From JANMDR01 sp031376425 (lineage in GTDB: Bacteria; Pseudomonadota; Gammaproteobacteria; Burkholderiales; Usitatibacteraceae): a DNA stretch of 23,351 bases. The stretch's first letter is position 1. Each line of letters starts with the position of its first letter. Location: positions 1 to 23,351 of the forward strand of contig JANMDR010000003.1 in assembly GCA_031376425.1 (NCBI GenBank), in the 5' to 3' direction. This document shows positions 1-7,553 of this stretch, in pieces. A program made the position numbers and the translations under genes. The notes beneath the pieces are model-generated. The model worked only from the letters and a program-made list of their open reading frames with translations, was not told where the DNA came from and made no database searches.

Positions 1-588
1 CGAGATCATCGGGCGTGACGGAAATAATCCGTGTGGCACTATCACCGTGGCCATAGGCGCGACGAGAATATCGCCCGTACGTGCCTTGATCGGCTCGATG
101 CCTCGGCCGGTGCCAAAGTTTTTGATCATAAACGCTTTGTCGTCTGCCAAATGTTTGTCGATATAGGTGCGCGTTGCAGCATGCTGGACGATGCGGGTAG
201 TAGACGGCATATACATATTGCCGAAAGAATGATCGCCATGCGAGCTGGTGTTGACGGCGTAGATCAACGGTTTACCGCCGAGTTTGCGGCTCAAGTTTTG
301 TACCTGTTGGTTTAGTCGTTTGTTGAGCATCGTTTCAATTAGCAGCGCCCCGCGCGTGCCAACTATTAGGCCGCCGCTGGTCGCCGCTGCGCCACCTTTG
401 GCGTTGAGTTCGCGCGAGTTGCTAGCGTAATACGCGTAGACGCCATCAGCAAGCTTTTCGCTTTGCATCTGCACGGTATTGCCGTCCCAAATGGGCTCCG
501 CCGCCGTGGCTGGCGAAGAAGGGTTTATACCAAAAAAGGCTGTGAACACCAGCGCAACGATAATGTGATGGGTATGTTTTTGTTTCAT
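1..588 (-). CDS. Secreted metallo-beta-lactamase-fold hydrolase, C-terminus cut off by window edge
   Basis: The minus-strand frame is open from the ATG at 588 to base 1 (196 codons) and continues beyond the window. A good Shine-Dalgarno (AAGGAG, complement of 596-601) precedes the ATG. Residues 1-30 form a signal peptide: a His-rich start, a hydrophobic stretch IIVALVFTAFFG and a likely cleavage after ATAA, so the product should be periplasmic. The body fits the MBL fold: LADGVYAYYAS, GGLIVGTRGALLIET, then VNTSSHGDHSFGN, which aligns with the zinc motif HxHxDH. The first His of that motif is Ser115; H117, D119 and H120 are present. Substrate unknown. It is divergent from the LysR gene, with palindromes between them, so it is probably that regulator's target. 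Fold assignment is confident; hydrolase activity is inferred and the changed ligand makes it less certain. Confidence 0.8.
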   Translation of the reverse strand, partial: MKQKHTHHIIVALVFTAFFGINPSSPATAAEPIWDGNTVQMQSEKLADGVYAYYASNSRELNAKGGAAATSGGLIVGTRGALLIETMLNKRLNQQVQNLSRKLGGKPLIYAVNTSSHGDHSFGNMYMPSTTRIVQHAATRTYIDKHLADDKAFMIKNFGTGRGIEPIKARTGDILVAPMATVIVPHGLFPSRPMIS

Positions 589-631
589 GTTACGTCTCCT
601 TAGTGATTGCAAAATCAAAGAATAGTCTCTA

Positions 632-644
632 TATTGCTGCAATA
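632..644. promoter_or_regulatory. LysR-type T-N11-A operator, TATTGCTGCAATA
   Basis: A perfect 13-bp dyad, TATTGC-T-GCAATA, lies between the divergent MBL gene and the LysR gene. It matches the LysR-family T-N11-A consensus exactly. Half-site-like ATTGC also occurs near 606. It probably binds the product of the adjacent LysR gene; binding is inferred. Confidence 0.6.
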
Positions 645-659
645 CTATTCCCAATTTCC

Positions 660-674
660 GCAAATTTTATTTGC
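660..674. promoter_or_regulatory. Second dyad, GCAAAT-TTT-ATTTGC
   Basis: Six-base arms (660-665 and 669-674) flank a TTT spacer, directly upstream of the LysR start codon. It could be a second LysR-type site used for autorepression, because it sits where it would cover the regulator's own transcription or translation start. Function is inferred from position only. Confidence 0.4.
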
Positions 675-688
675 ATAAATGCACAGCT

Positions 689-1573
689 ATGACTGATCTT
701 AATGACCTGCTTTACGTTGCTGCCGTCAGCGATACCGGTTCTCTGTCGGCCGCTGCGCGCAAGCTTAATGTTAACCACGCTACTGTCTTTCGGCGGCTGG
801 TCAAGCTAGAACAAAACCTCGGCGTGCGCCTGTTCGAACGCGATGGCGGACGCTATATTGCGACGGCGGCGGGCGAGGAAATTGCATTCGCCGCTGCAGC
901 TATCCAGCAAACGGCGGCGCAGTCGCTACTGAAAGTTGCTGGGCGCGATCTGCGGCCTAGCGGCGTGGTGCGTATCACTACCACAGACAGCGTTGCTACC
1001 GTGCTGTTGAATCCGGCGCTGAAAGTTTGTCGAACGCTTTATCCGCAGATCACACTGCACATCAATATCGACAACCATATGCTGGATCTAGCCAAACGCG
1101 ATGCCGATATCGCCGTGCGCCCCACCTTACGCCCGCCGGAGTATTTGGTGGGCAAGCGCATTGCAACGCTTGCTTTTGCTGTGTACGGTGGAAAGTCGTA
1201 TCTGAAGTCTGCCCGCGCAGATAATTTGGCCCGGCACCAATGGATTGCCTTGGGCGAATCACAAGAGCGCCATCGCACGCTGCAATGGTTGCAATCAATT
1301 TTACCGCTTGAACTAGTCGGCTGCCGTGTCGATGGGTTCGCCAACGTCGCGCGCGCCTGCGGGGATGGTTTGGGACTAGCCGTTTTGCCATGCTTCCTCG
1401 GTGATAGCATGGCGCAACTTCGCCGTTTTCAACCATCAAATATCGCGCTGGCCTCGGACCTCTGGGTACTCACCCACCCTGACCTACGCCACACCGCACG
1501 CATCAAGGCGGTGTTTCAAATTCTGCACCAAGAACTGACCAAACTCGCGCCAAGAATGGCCGGAATAGTGTAA
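689..1573 (+). CDS. LysR-family transcriptional regulator
   Basis: 294 residues, the usual LTTR length. Residues 1-60 are the winged helix-turn-helix: LNDLLYVAAV, SLSAAARKLNVNHATVFRRL, then LEQNLGVRLFERDGGRY and TAAGEEI. The remainder is a periplasmic-binding-protein-like effector domain with the expected alternation (GVVRITTTDSVAT, DADIAVRPT, GLGLAVLPCFLGD). The ATG at 689 is preferred because the family normally begins a few residues before the HTH. An in-frame TTG at 671 would add MHKCTA and overlap the 660-674 dyad; neither start has a good ribosome site. It probably controls the divergent MBL-fold gene. The effector is unknown. Confidence 0.9.
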   Translation: MTDLNDLLYVAAVSDTGSLSAAARKLNVNHATVFRRLVKLEQNLGVRLFERDGGRYIATAAGEEIAFAAAAIQQTAAQSLLKVAGRDLRPSGVVRITTTDSVATVLLNPALKVCRTLYPQITLHINIDNHMLDLAKRDADIAVRPTLRPPEYLVGKRIATLAFAVYGGKSYLKSARADNLARHQWIALGESQERHRTLQWLQSILPLELVGCRVDGFANVARACGDGLGLAVLPCFLGDSMAQLRRFQPSNIALASDLWVLTHPDLRHTARIKAVFQILHQELTKLAPRMAGIV

Positions 1574-1622
1574 GGTCTTTTATCGTTGCATTGAAGTTAG
1601 ATTTGCGTTGCTCTATTATTAA

Positions 1623-1778
1623 GTAGGAATATTGTTGATGTTGATTGCAAGGATTCGAATACATGGGCGCGTATCGATCAAGTTTGGCGCGGAGATTGAG
1701 GCTCTCACCCCATATTTTGATGATCCAGATGGAAACGTGATTGAACTGAAAGGCCCGAGCAACTTGAACACGCGGTGA
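1623..1778 (+). pseudogene. C-terminal remnant of a glyoxalase/VOC-family protein
   Basis: One plus-strand frame from the codon after a TAA (1620-1622) to the TGA at 1776-1778 encodes a short peptide whose second half reads GAEIEALTPYFDDPDGNVIE followed by LKGPS. YF-DPDGN-IEL is the typical last strand of VOC (glyoxalase/bleomycin-resistance) proteins and carries the metal-binding Glu. Only about 50 residues are open, against about 120-130 in a full protein, and no upstream VOC half was found, so this looks like a decayed or truncated gene. An ATG at 1638 exists without a convincing ribosome site. The recognition is motif-based. Confidence 0.45.
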
Positions 1779-1779
1779 C

Positions 1780-1837
1780 GCCTAACCGCTTCAGCTACGG
1801 GTGCATACAAGGCCGCGCATGCAAGCGCGAGTTGAAC
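1780..1837 (+). repeat. Possible attC-like (integron cassette) site, weak
   Basis: GCCTAAC at 1780-1786 fits the attC R'' consensus RYYYAAC, and GTTGAAC at 1831-1837 fits R' GTTRRRY. They lie 58 bp end to end, directly after the VOC remnant's stop, which is where attC sites usually sit. GTTAGAT at 1596-1602 could be an upstream R'-like site. Against this, the inner L boxes are not well complementary and the central stem is weak (TGCAT/ATGCA). Treat as a decayed site or chance. Confidence 0.2.
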
Positions 1838-1872
1838 TTTTTAATACCCTCCCGCTGTTATAGGAAAAATTG

Positions 1873-2904
1873 ATGCCCGCTTCGCAAGCTTACAGAATTG
1901 TTTTTGATGCGGCCAAGCTGGAGCATGGAATTGAGACGTGGGTCAGCACGGCCATTGCAACTGTGCCTTGGGTGGGGTTAGTTTACGAGGGGAACATTAT
2001 CCAGATTACTTCAGTCTCTCAGCTCCAGCGGAGTGCGAAAGATTGGCCTAATTGGTATACCCTTCCGTGGATCATCGTCGGTGCACAAAATTCGCCAAAG
2101 GCACTTCGCACATATAGCAGGCCCTTTCTTTTGAATCGCCCCAGTACTGAGTACGACTCACAGGTGCAGGCGCTTATTGATGATTTTGACTGGGCCATAT
2201 TTACCTATTTCACCACCAATCATGCCAACACTTATACGTGGGTGTCACGGTTACCAATAGCCGACTCTGGATCTCCGCCGTTCCACGGACAGGCAGTAAC
2301 GCTTGAGCACTACACCGAGGGCGCGCAATGTTTGCAGACCTTGAGAAATGCAACCTTTTATGATTATGGTATCGAGGGATGGCTTGCGTACACTCGTGCC
2401 ATCCAGCATCGCGAAGGCGTGCCCTACCTCCTCTGCAGAATTGAGCCCGATCAGCTTGAGACCTACTGGCTCGAAACTCCTGAACCTGCAGAGGGAGTCA
2501 GAACTTGTTGGTTCGCGGAGCATATTGCCCAATTGGAGCTCGTTGAGGAATTTGAGGTTGAGAGTAAGGCATGCGGCTCCGTTAGCCGAACACTATTCAA
2601 ACTGTACTGCGCTACCAATGAAGCTGCTTACGGTGCAATATGGGCTGAAGCAAGTCGAGATTGGAGCATTGCTGAGGCGACATTTTCTGCGGACTGCGAT
2701 ATTGCAAAATTAAAAGCGAAGCTTAGCGCGAGTCCTAATTGGTTCGATATCCTTCAAGGCGCAGACGCCGTTGCGTCGTGGGTCTATGGGCAAATATACG
2801 GCGGAGGCGCTGACGAGCACCATGCGATTTTTCATGCACGCGATGCACGGATCACGCACGAAATCTGGACGCTTGCTGGCGAGTCTGGCCTCAGCCGATT
2901 TTAG
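1873..2904 (+). CDS. Uncharacterised protein, 343 aa
   Basis: I do not recognise a family. The ATG at 1873 follows TAGGAAAAATTG (weak AGGA ribosome site); a TTG immediately before it is also in frame. The protein is soluble-looking, with no signal peptide or membrane segment, acidic and rich in aromatics, especially Trp (WVSTAIATVPWVGLVYEGN, DWPNWYTLPWIIVG, YDYGIEGWLAYTRA). Codon choice uses more GAG, GAC and CTC than the dcw genes, which suggests a different history. It stands alone between a VOC remnant and a lipoprotein gene. The long uninterrupted frame with ordinary protein composition supports a real gene; function is unknown. Confidence 0.7.
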   Translation: MPASQAYRIVFDAAKLEHGIETWVSTAIATVPWVGLVYEGNIIQITSVSQLQRSAKDWPNWYTLPWIIVGAQNSPKALRTYSRPFLLNRPSTEYDSQVQALIDDFDWAIFTYFTTNHANTYTWVSRLPIADSGSPPFHGQAVTLEHYTEGAQCLQTLRNATFYDYGIEGWLAYTRAIQHREGVPYLLCRIEPDQLETYWLETPEPAEGVRTCWFAEHIAQLELVEEFEVESKACGSVSRTLFKLYCATNEAAYGAIWAEASRDWSIAEATFSADCDIAKLKAKLSASPNWFDILQGADAVASWVYGQIYGGGADEHHAIFHARDARITHEIWTLAGESGLSRF

Positions 2905-2938
2905 AAGCGTTGCAGCGCGACGTTGTTCACTAGAAAAC

Positions 2939-2966
2939 TTGACAGTGCCCCTTTTTTCTATATATT
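2939..2966 (+). promoter_or_regulatory. Sigma70-type promoter for the DUF1330 lipoprotein
   Basis: A perfect -35 TTGACA (2939-2944) is followed after 16 bp by a -10-like TATATT (2961-2966), about 30 bp upstream of the ATG at 3001. Predicted from the sequence only. Confidence 0.55.
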
Positions 2967-3000
2967 TGGGTTTTGACTCTCAGACCGCGCAAAGCCAAAT

Positions 3001-3408
3001 ATGCCAAATTCATCTACCGTAATACGTTCACTTGCGGCAATCGCGTTTTGCTTTGGTCTTGGCGGCTGCGTGCATCAGGCGCAAGTCGCGGTGCCGTCGT
3101 CCCTTAACGGAGTACCTAAAGGGTATACCATCGCCGAAATTGCGGTTAACGATGCGGTCGCGTATCGCGACTATGTCGCGGCCGTCACGCCGCTGATTGC
3201 CAAATATGGCGGCGTGTATCTGGTACGCGCAGGTAAGATTGCGATGAAGGAAGGGGCTGCACCGCAGGGGCGGATGGTGGTGATTGAGTTCCCAAGTTTT
3301 GCAGCGGTGCAATCGTTCTACGATTCGCCCGAATATCAGGCCATCATCGGTTTGCGCACCAAGGTGGCAACTTCACGGGTGTTCTTTGTTGAAGGGGTTG
3401 CACCCTAG
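3001..3408 (+). CDS. DUF1330-domain lipoprotein
   Basis: 135 residues. The N-terminus is a lipoprotein signal: basic R9, hydrophobic SLAAIAFCFGL, then lipobox L20-G-G-C23, so the mature protein should be lipid-anchored at Cys23. The rest (residues 39-132) is a DUF1330 ferredoxin-like dimeric barrel: KGYTIAEIAVNDAVAYRDYV, PLIAKYGGVYLVRAGKI, RMVVIEFPSFAAVQSFYDSP, EYQAII. DUF1330 proteins are normally small cytosolic proteins of unknown function, so the membrane anchor is a little unusual. It has its own promoter and no obvious Shine-Dalgarno. It is probably monocistronic. Confidence 0.85.
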   Translation: MPNSSTVIRSLAAIAFCFGLGGCVHQAQVAVPSSLNGVPKGYTIAEIAVNDAVAYRDYVAAVTPLIAKYGGVYLVRAGKIAMKEGAAPQGRMVVIEFPSFAAVQSFYDSPEYQAIIGLRTKVATSRVFFVEGVAP

Positions 3409-3850
3409 GTTATTGCGGTTGTTGGACGGCATTAGCTGAATTTGCCATCTCTTGTAGATTTACTACCAAACCAACGTAAAAAATACCTTCGGCGCATCCG
3501 TCAATAGCTTGAAGATACTTGATTTTAGGGCATCTGCAAACTGGTATTAACGGTTGAAGCAGCACCGTTTGGGTTATTCATGCGCTTATTATCTCGCTGG
3601 GCATCGTTTGCGATGGTTGCGCCGAAAAAACACTGTTTTTTCCGCCGAAACACTAAAAACCCACCTAGGCTTAAAAATATTTATTTTTAGACGAATTTCG
3701 CGTTTGCCGCGTAATCGCACATTAAACCTCTGAAGTCACTTTAACGTGAGCGGCTAACTCCTTAATTATTCAGGAGTTTATATTTTCGAGTTTACTTCAC
3801 GAAACGCGCGTAAGTCCTTGAGCCATAAAACAATTTTGCCAAAACGCCCA
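3409..3850. other. Intergenic region upstream of the dcw promoter
   Basis: About 440 bp with no convincing coding frame. It is AT-rich and contains two hairpins: GAAAAAAC-ACT-GTTTTTTC (3624-3642) and AACTCCT-N9-AGGAGTT (3756-3778). The second is followed by a T-rich stretch (TTTATATTTT). No RNA gene or mobile element was recognised. Confidence 0.5.
3756..3788 (+). terminator. Weak hairpin terminator candidate
   Basis: A 7-bp stem AACTCCT/AGGAGTT with a 9-nt loop is followed by TTATATTTTC. It could end transcription arriving from the DUF1330 gene before the dcw promoter. The stem is short and the T tract is interrupted. Confidence 0.25.
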
Positions 3851-3905
3851 TTGACTGGCGTTTAAATAGTGCTATAGTCTGCTTGGTGGTAGGAAGTGGT
3901 AGAAA
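3851..3905 (+). promoter_or_regulatory. dcw operon promoter with MraZ-type operator repeats
   Basis: TTGACT (-35, 3851-3856), a 16-bp spacer and TATAGT (-10, 3873-3878), the latter preceded by TGC as an extended -10, form a strong sigma70-like promoter. The start point would be near 3885. Immediately downstream are two tandem 10-bp repeats, GTGGTAGGAA (3886-3895) and GTGGTAGAAA (3896-3905). Known MraZ operators are G-rich direct repeats spaced about 10 bp apart near the dcw promoter, so MraZ autoregulation here is likely but inferred. Confidence 0.7.
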
Positions 3906-3990
3906 TTCCCATTTTTCCTAAGCAATATTGCATTTAGTGGCGATTACAGTCATTTTCGGTCGTAAAACAGTAAAAAATTGGTGGAAATGC

Positions 3991-4431
3991 ATGTTCCAAG
4001 GGGCAATTCAGGTTAATTTGGATATCAAAAGCCGCATGGCTATTCCGGTGAAACAGCGGAATAAGTTAGTGTCGCTTGAGTGCAACCAAATTACCGTGAC
4101 TGCTCACCCAAACCGCTGTTTACTAGTCTACCCGATGTCGGCTTGGGATGTGGTTTATAAAAAAATTCAGGCCTTCCCAAGTTTGGATCCGCAGGCTGCT
4201 GGATGGCGTCGCATGTTGTTGGGTCATGCTGAAGTGCTCGATTTAGATGCCGCAGGCCGCATTTTATTGTCGCCAACATTACGTGCCTTTGCCAACATTA
4301 CAAAATCGACCATGCTTGTGGGTCAAGGTAATTATTTAGAGCTTTGGAATGAAGATGCATGGCATGCCCAAACTGCCGCCTTCAATCCTGATGGTCCAAT
4401 GCCTGAAGGCATTGCCGATTTTTCTCTGTGA
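3991..4431 (+). CDS. mraZ: MraZ, transcriptional regulator of the dcw cluster
   Basis: 146 residues with two SpoVT/AbrB-type domains. The start MFQGAIQVNLDIKSRMAIPV matches the conserved MFRGxxxVNLDxKGR-type N-terminus, so the ATG at 3991 is chosen. An upstream in-frame TTG at 3928 would add 21 residues the family lacks. Later landmarks are CLLVYPMSAWD, RRMLLGHAEVLDLDAAGRIL and MLVGQGNYLELWNEDAWH. MraZ is a DNA-binding ring-forming protein that represses its own operon. The G-rich repeats downstream of the promoter are its probable site. The gene ends 6 nt before rsmH. Confidence 0.95.
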   Translation: MFQGAIQVNLDIKSRMAIPVKQRNKLVSLECNQITVTAHPNRCLLVYPMSAWDVVYKKIQAFPSLDPQAAGWRRMLLGHAEVLDLDAAGRILLSPTLRAFANITKSTMLVGQGNYLELWNEDAWHAQTAAFNPDGPMPEGIADFSL

Positions 4432-4437
4432 TCGGCC

Positions 4438-5472
4438 ATGAACAACGCCAATCATATAACCGTGCTGCTAGAAGCCGCCGTTGCCGCCTTGGTATTGGCA
4501 CCGTTGGATGCCAACGCGCCTGACCGTAGCAACGGCACGTATGTAGATTGTACTTTTGGTCGCGGCGGTCATAGTCGGTTGTTGTTGAGCAAATTAGGCC
4601 CGCAAGGTCGATTAATCGCCATTGATCGCGACGAAGGTGCTATTGCAGCGCACGCGCTAAACCCGATTAACGATCCGCGCTTTAGTTTGCATCACTGCCC
4701 GATGAGTGATTTAGAAAATTTGCTGCAGCGCTTGCAGGTAAGCGAAGTTGATGGCGTGTTAATGGATTTGGGTGTTTCTTCGCCACAGCTTGATGAAGCT
4801 GCGCGTGGGTTCAGTTTTCGTTTTGATGCACCGCTAGATATGCGTATGGATCAAACGCGTGGGGAGACCGCGGCGGATTGGATTGCGCGCGCCGAGGAAC
4901 AAGACATAGGGAAGGTTATAAAAGAATATGGTGAAGAACGGTTTGCTAAACAGATTGCAGGAACGATTGTTGCGGCAAGGCGCACCGAGCCTATTAGGAC
5001 GACGCGCCAGCTTGCCGAGCTCGTGGCTCAAACCGTCCGCACCCGCGAGCCGGGGCAGCACCCGGCAACCAGAACGTTTCAAGCTATACGGATTTTCATC
5101 AATCAAGAGCTTGAAGAAATAGCCAATACCTTGCCGCAAACCTTACGTACATTGGCACCGGGCGGCAAATTAGTGGTCATCGCCTTTCATTCTCTGGAAG
5201 ATCGCATCGTCAAGCGCTTCATGCAGGGCGCGGCACGGCGCGATTGGTTGCCTTCAAAACTGCCCGTGCGCGGGGATTTGATTAACGACGCTACTTTAAT
5301 TCTTGATGGCAGAGCTGTTAAGCCAAGCGATGCAGAAATTGCCGCAAATTCGCGCTGTCGCAGTGCCATTATGCGTAGTGCCACCCGCACTAGTGTGGTG
5401 TTTGATGGTGCCCGTGCCCGCGCTATGGCAGGTGCAGGATTGATGGGTTTCAAAATGGGTGCGCACGCATGA
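4438..5472 (+). CDS. rsmH: 16S rRNA (cytosine1402-N4)-methyltransferase RsmH (MraW)
   Basis: 344 residues, slightly longer than the roughly 310-320 typical of the family. The SAM-binding motif is YVDCTFGRGGHSRLLL (residues 35-50; most homologues have DGTFGRGGHS, so a Cys replaces a Gly), with AIDRDEGAI following. Further family signatures are MDLGVSSPQLDEAARGFSFR, DAPLDMRMD, TFQAIRIFIN, and APGGKLVVIAFHSLEDRIVK with FM. It methylates N4 of C1402 in the 30S decoding centre, together with RsmI. The ribosome site is weak, so it probably relies on coupling to mraZ. The stop overlaps the ftsL start (ATGA). Confidence 0.96.
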   Translation: MNNANHITVLLEAAVAALVLAPLDANAPDRSNGTYVDCTFGRGGHSRLLLSKLGPQGRLIAIDRDEGAIAAHALNPINDPRFSLHHCPMSDLENLLQRLQVSEVDGVLMDLGVSSPQLDEAARGFSFRFDAPLDMRMDQTRGETAADWIARAEEQDIGKVIKEYGEERFAKQIAGTIVAARRTEPIRTTRQLAELVAQTVRTREPGQHPATRTFQAIRIFINQELEEIANTLPQTLRTLAPGGKLVVIAFHSLEDRIVKRFMQGAARRDWLPSKLPVRGDLINDATLILDGRAVKPSDAEIAANSRCRSAIMRSATRTSVVFDGARARAMAGAGLMGFKMGAHA

Positions 5473-5795
5473 ATATGAGCCTACAAAAATTAAATTTTTT
5501 GCTGCTCGCCGTACTCATAGTTTGTAGCATGTCAGTGGTCACGTCCCAGCACCGTGCGCGGAAATCATTCATTGAATTACAAAACCAGCAAGACGCCGAA
5601 AAACGCTTAGACCAAGAATGGCGTGAACTGCAATTAGAAGCGCAAACCCAAGGTATGGGCAAACGCGTTGAGAAAAAGGCCGTTACCGAGCTTGGCATGG
5701 TGCAGCCCGACGGTAAAAAAACATTGATGGTCGTATTGGCGGCAGATGGCACCGCAACGATAAATAGCGCTTCTGAATTGAAGGGGGCAAAATGA
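5469..5795 (+). CDS. ftsL: Cell division protein FtsL
   Basis: 108 residues. One membrane segment (about 8-26, LNFLLLAVLIVCSMSVVT) is followed by a periplasmic stretch, QHRARKSFIELQNQQDAEKR, typical of the betaproteobacterial FtsL coiled-coil start. FtsL forms the FtsQLB complex with FtsB and FtsQ and activates FtsW-FtsI at the septum. Position between rsmH and ftsI and ATGA overlaps on both sides support the call, since sequence conservation in this family is low. The Lys-rich C-terminal half is not recognisable as a separate domain. Confidence 0.9.
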   Translation: MNMSLQKLNFLLLAVLIVCSMSVVTSQHRARKSFIELQNQQDAEKRLDQEWRELQLEAQTQGMGKRVEKKAVTELGMVQPDGKKTLMVVLAADGTATINSASELKGAK

Positions 5796-7552
5796 AAATT
5801 TATGGTGGCAAACCGCATCCTGAATTACGCTTAAAGCTAGAGCACTGGCGCTCCAAAGCCATCCTAATTGCTTTGCTGGGTGGTTTTGTGGCGCTAGGTG
5901 GTCGGGCGTTTTATCTGCAAGGATTTAACACCACATTTTTACAAGCCAAAGGTGACGCTGCATTCATGCGAGTGGTGGAGATGCCCGCATCTAGGGGCGC
6001 GGTGAATGATCGCAACGGCAAAGCCTTAGCAATTTCAACGCCGGTCGAGTCAATTTGGGCAAGCCCGTCAGAAGCAGAATTAGATGCCTCGCAAATTGCT
6101 AAGCTTGCGCAAGTGTTGGCTATGGATAAAACCGAGCTCGCCACTCGTTTTGCTGAAACAGGCAAAAATTTTGTATGGTTAAAGCGGCAAATTAATCCGG
6201 AACAAGCCGCAAAGGTAATGGCGATGCGGCTTCCCGGTGTATTTCAACAGCGCGAGTATCGTCGTTTCTATCCGGCCGGTGATGTTACTGCGCACTTAAT
6301 CGGCTTTACCGATAAAAATGATCGTGGTCAAGAAGGTATTGAGCTGGCGCAGCAGTCGCAGCTATCGGGTGTGGCTGGGCAACGAAAAGTAATCAAAGAC
6401 CGCAAAGGTAGGATTGTTGAAGATATTGAAGCCGTACGTGCGCCACGCGACGGCACAGGGTTAAGCTTGTCTATCGATGAGCGCCTGCAATATATTGCCC
6501 ACCGTGAGTTAAAAGCGGCGGTAGATGCGAACAAGGCTAAGGGCGGTGCGCTGGTGATGCTTGATGCCCGAACTGGTGAAGTTTTGGCCTTGGTTAATCA
6601 GCCAGATTTCAATCCAAATAACCGTGCTACATGGACCACTAAAAACGCCCGTAATCGTAGCGTTACCGATATTTTTGAGCCAGGCTCTACCTTCAAACCA
6701 TTTGCCGTTGCGGCGGGGCTAGAGTCTGGAAACTTCACGCCCGAAACGGTGTTGAACACGGTTAGCCTCACTATAGGTTCAAAAACATTTACTGACGTGC
6801 ATCCTAAAACCACTATGTCGGTATCAGAGATCATTCAAAAATCAAGCAACGTTGGCACCGCTAAAATTGCTGCAACCGTGCCTGATGAACAGCTTTGGAG
6901 CCTTTATAGTGAACTCGGTTTTGGCTCATTGCCGCGCACCGGCTTTCCCGGTGAAGCCAAAGGCCAGTTGCGCCCCGCCGCATCTTGGAAACCGATTGAA
7001 AAAGCTACGATGTCTTTTGGCTACGGCGTATCGGTTTCCTTACTCCAATTAGCACGTAGCTACACACTGTTTACGAATGACGGTGCATTATTGCCGGTAA
7101 CGTTTTTAAAGCGCGGCGGCGACACGATTGGTCGGCAAATCATTTCGCCAAAAACGGCGCGTGCGTTGTCGGCCATGCTTGAAACCGTTACCCACACTGG
7201 CGGCACCGCAGAGCAGGGCCAAGTATCAGGTTATCGCATGGCGGGTAAAACCGGCACAGCGTATAAATTTAAGAACGGCGTTTACGATGAAAAAGCCTAT
7301 CTATCGTCATTTGTAGGCTATGGCCCCGCATCGAATCCGCAATACATTATTGCGGTTACTGTGGATGAACCATCTGCCGGTAAACACTATGGTGGTGCCG
7401 TTTCGGCACCAGTTTTTGCCAACGTAATGTCGCAGGCACTACGCTTAAAAGGTGTGCCGCCAGATGGACTAGCCACCAACCTCGTTGCCTCCGTAGGTGC
7501 GCCAGTAGAGCCGAAACCAACACGAGTAGAACTTAAAAGTGGCGGGGGTTAA
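5792..7552 (+). CDS. ftsI: Septal peptidoglycan transpeptidase FtsI (PBP3)
   Basis: 586 residues, a usual class B PBP length. Order: short cytosolic tail, membrane anchor (about 23-43), pedestal domain with RGAVNDRNGKALA (69-80), then transpeptidase domain. The three penicillin-binding motifs are S299-T-F-K302 (EPGSTFKPF), S351-S-N353 and K486-T-G488 (AGKTGTAYK). Ser299 is the acyl-enzyme nucleophile that crosslinks septal peptidoglycan; FtsW is its glycosyltransferase partner. The gene overlaps ftsL by 4 nt. Unusually, murF rather than murE follows, with a single base between the ftsI stop and the murF ATG. Confidence 0.97.
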   Translation: MKIYGGKPHPELRLKLEHWRSKAILIALLGGFVALGGRAFYLQGFNTTFLQAKGDAAFMRVVEMPASRGAVNDRNGKALAISTPVESIWASPSEAELDASQIAKLAQVLAMDKTELATRFAETGKNFVWLKRQINPEQAAKVMAMRLPGVFQQREYRRFYPAGDVTAHLIGFTDKNDRGQEGIELAQQSQLSGVAGQRKVIKDRKGRIVEDIEAVRAPRDGTGLSLSIDERLQYIAHRELKAAVDANKAKGGALVMLDARTGEVLALVNQPDFNPNNRATWTTKNARNRSVTDIFEPGSTFKPFAVAAGLESGNFTPETVLNTVSLTIGSKTFTDVHPKTTMSVSEIIQKSSNVGTAKIAATVPDEQLWSLYSELGFGSLPRTGFPGEAKGQLRPAASWKPIEKATMSFGYGVSVSLLQLARSYTLFTNDGALLPVTFLKRGGDTIGRQIISPKTARALSAMLETVTHTGGTAEQGQVSGYRMAGKTGTAYKFKNGVYDEKAYLSSFVGYGPASNPQYIIAVTVDEPSAGKHYGGAVSAPVFANVMSQALRLKGVPPDGLATNLVASVGAPVEPKPTRVELKSGGG

Positions 7553-7553
7553 A

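Noticed and set aside
31..315. Plus-strand frame of 94 codons at the left end
   Set aside because: It lies opposite the minus-strand MBL-fold gene, which has a signal peptide, ribosome site and a zinc motif; the plus frame has none of these.
1039..1439. Two minus-strand frames over the LysR gene
   Set aside because: Antisense to conserved effector-domain sequence, with Arg/Pro-rich shadow translations.
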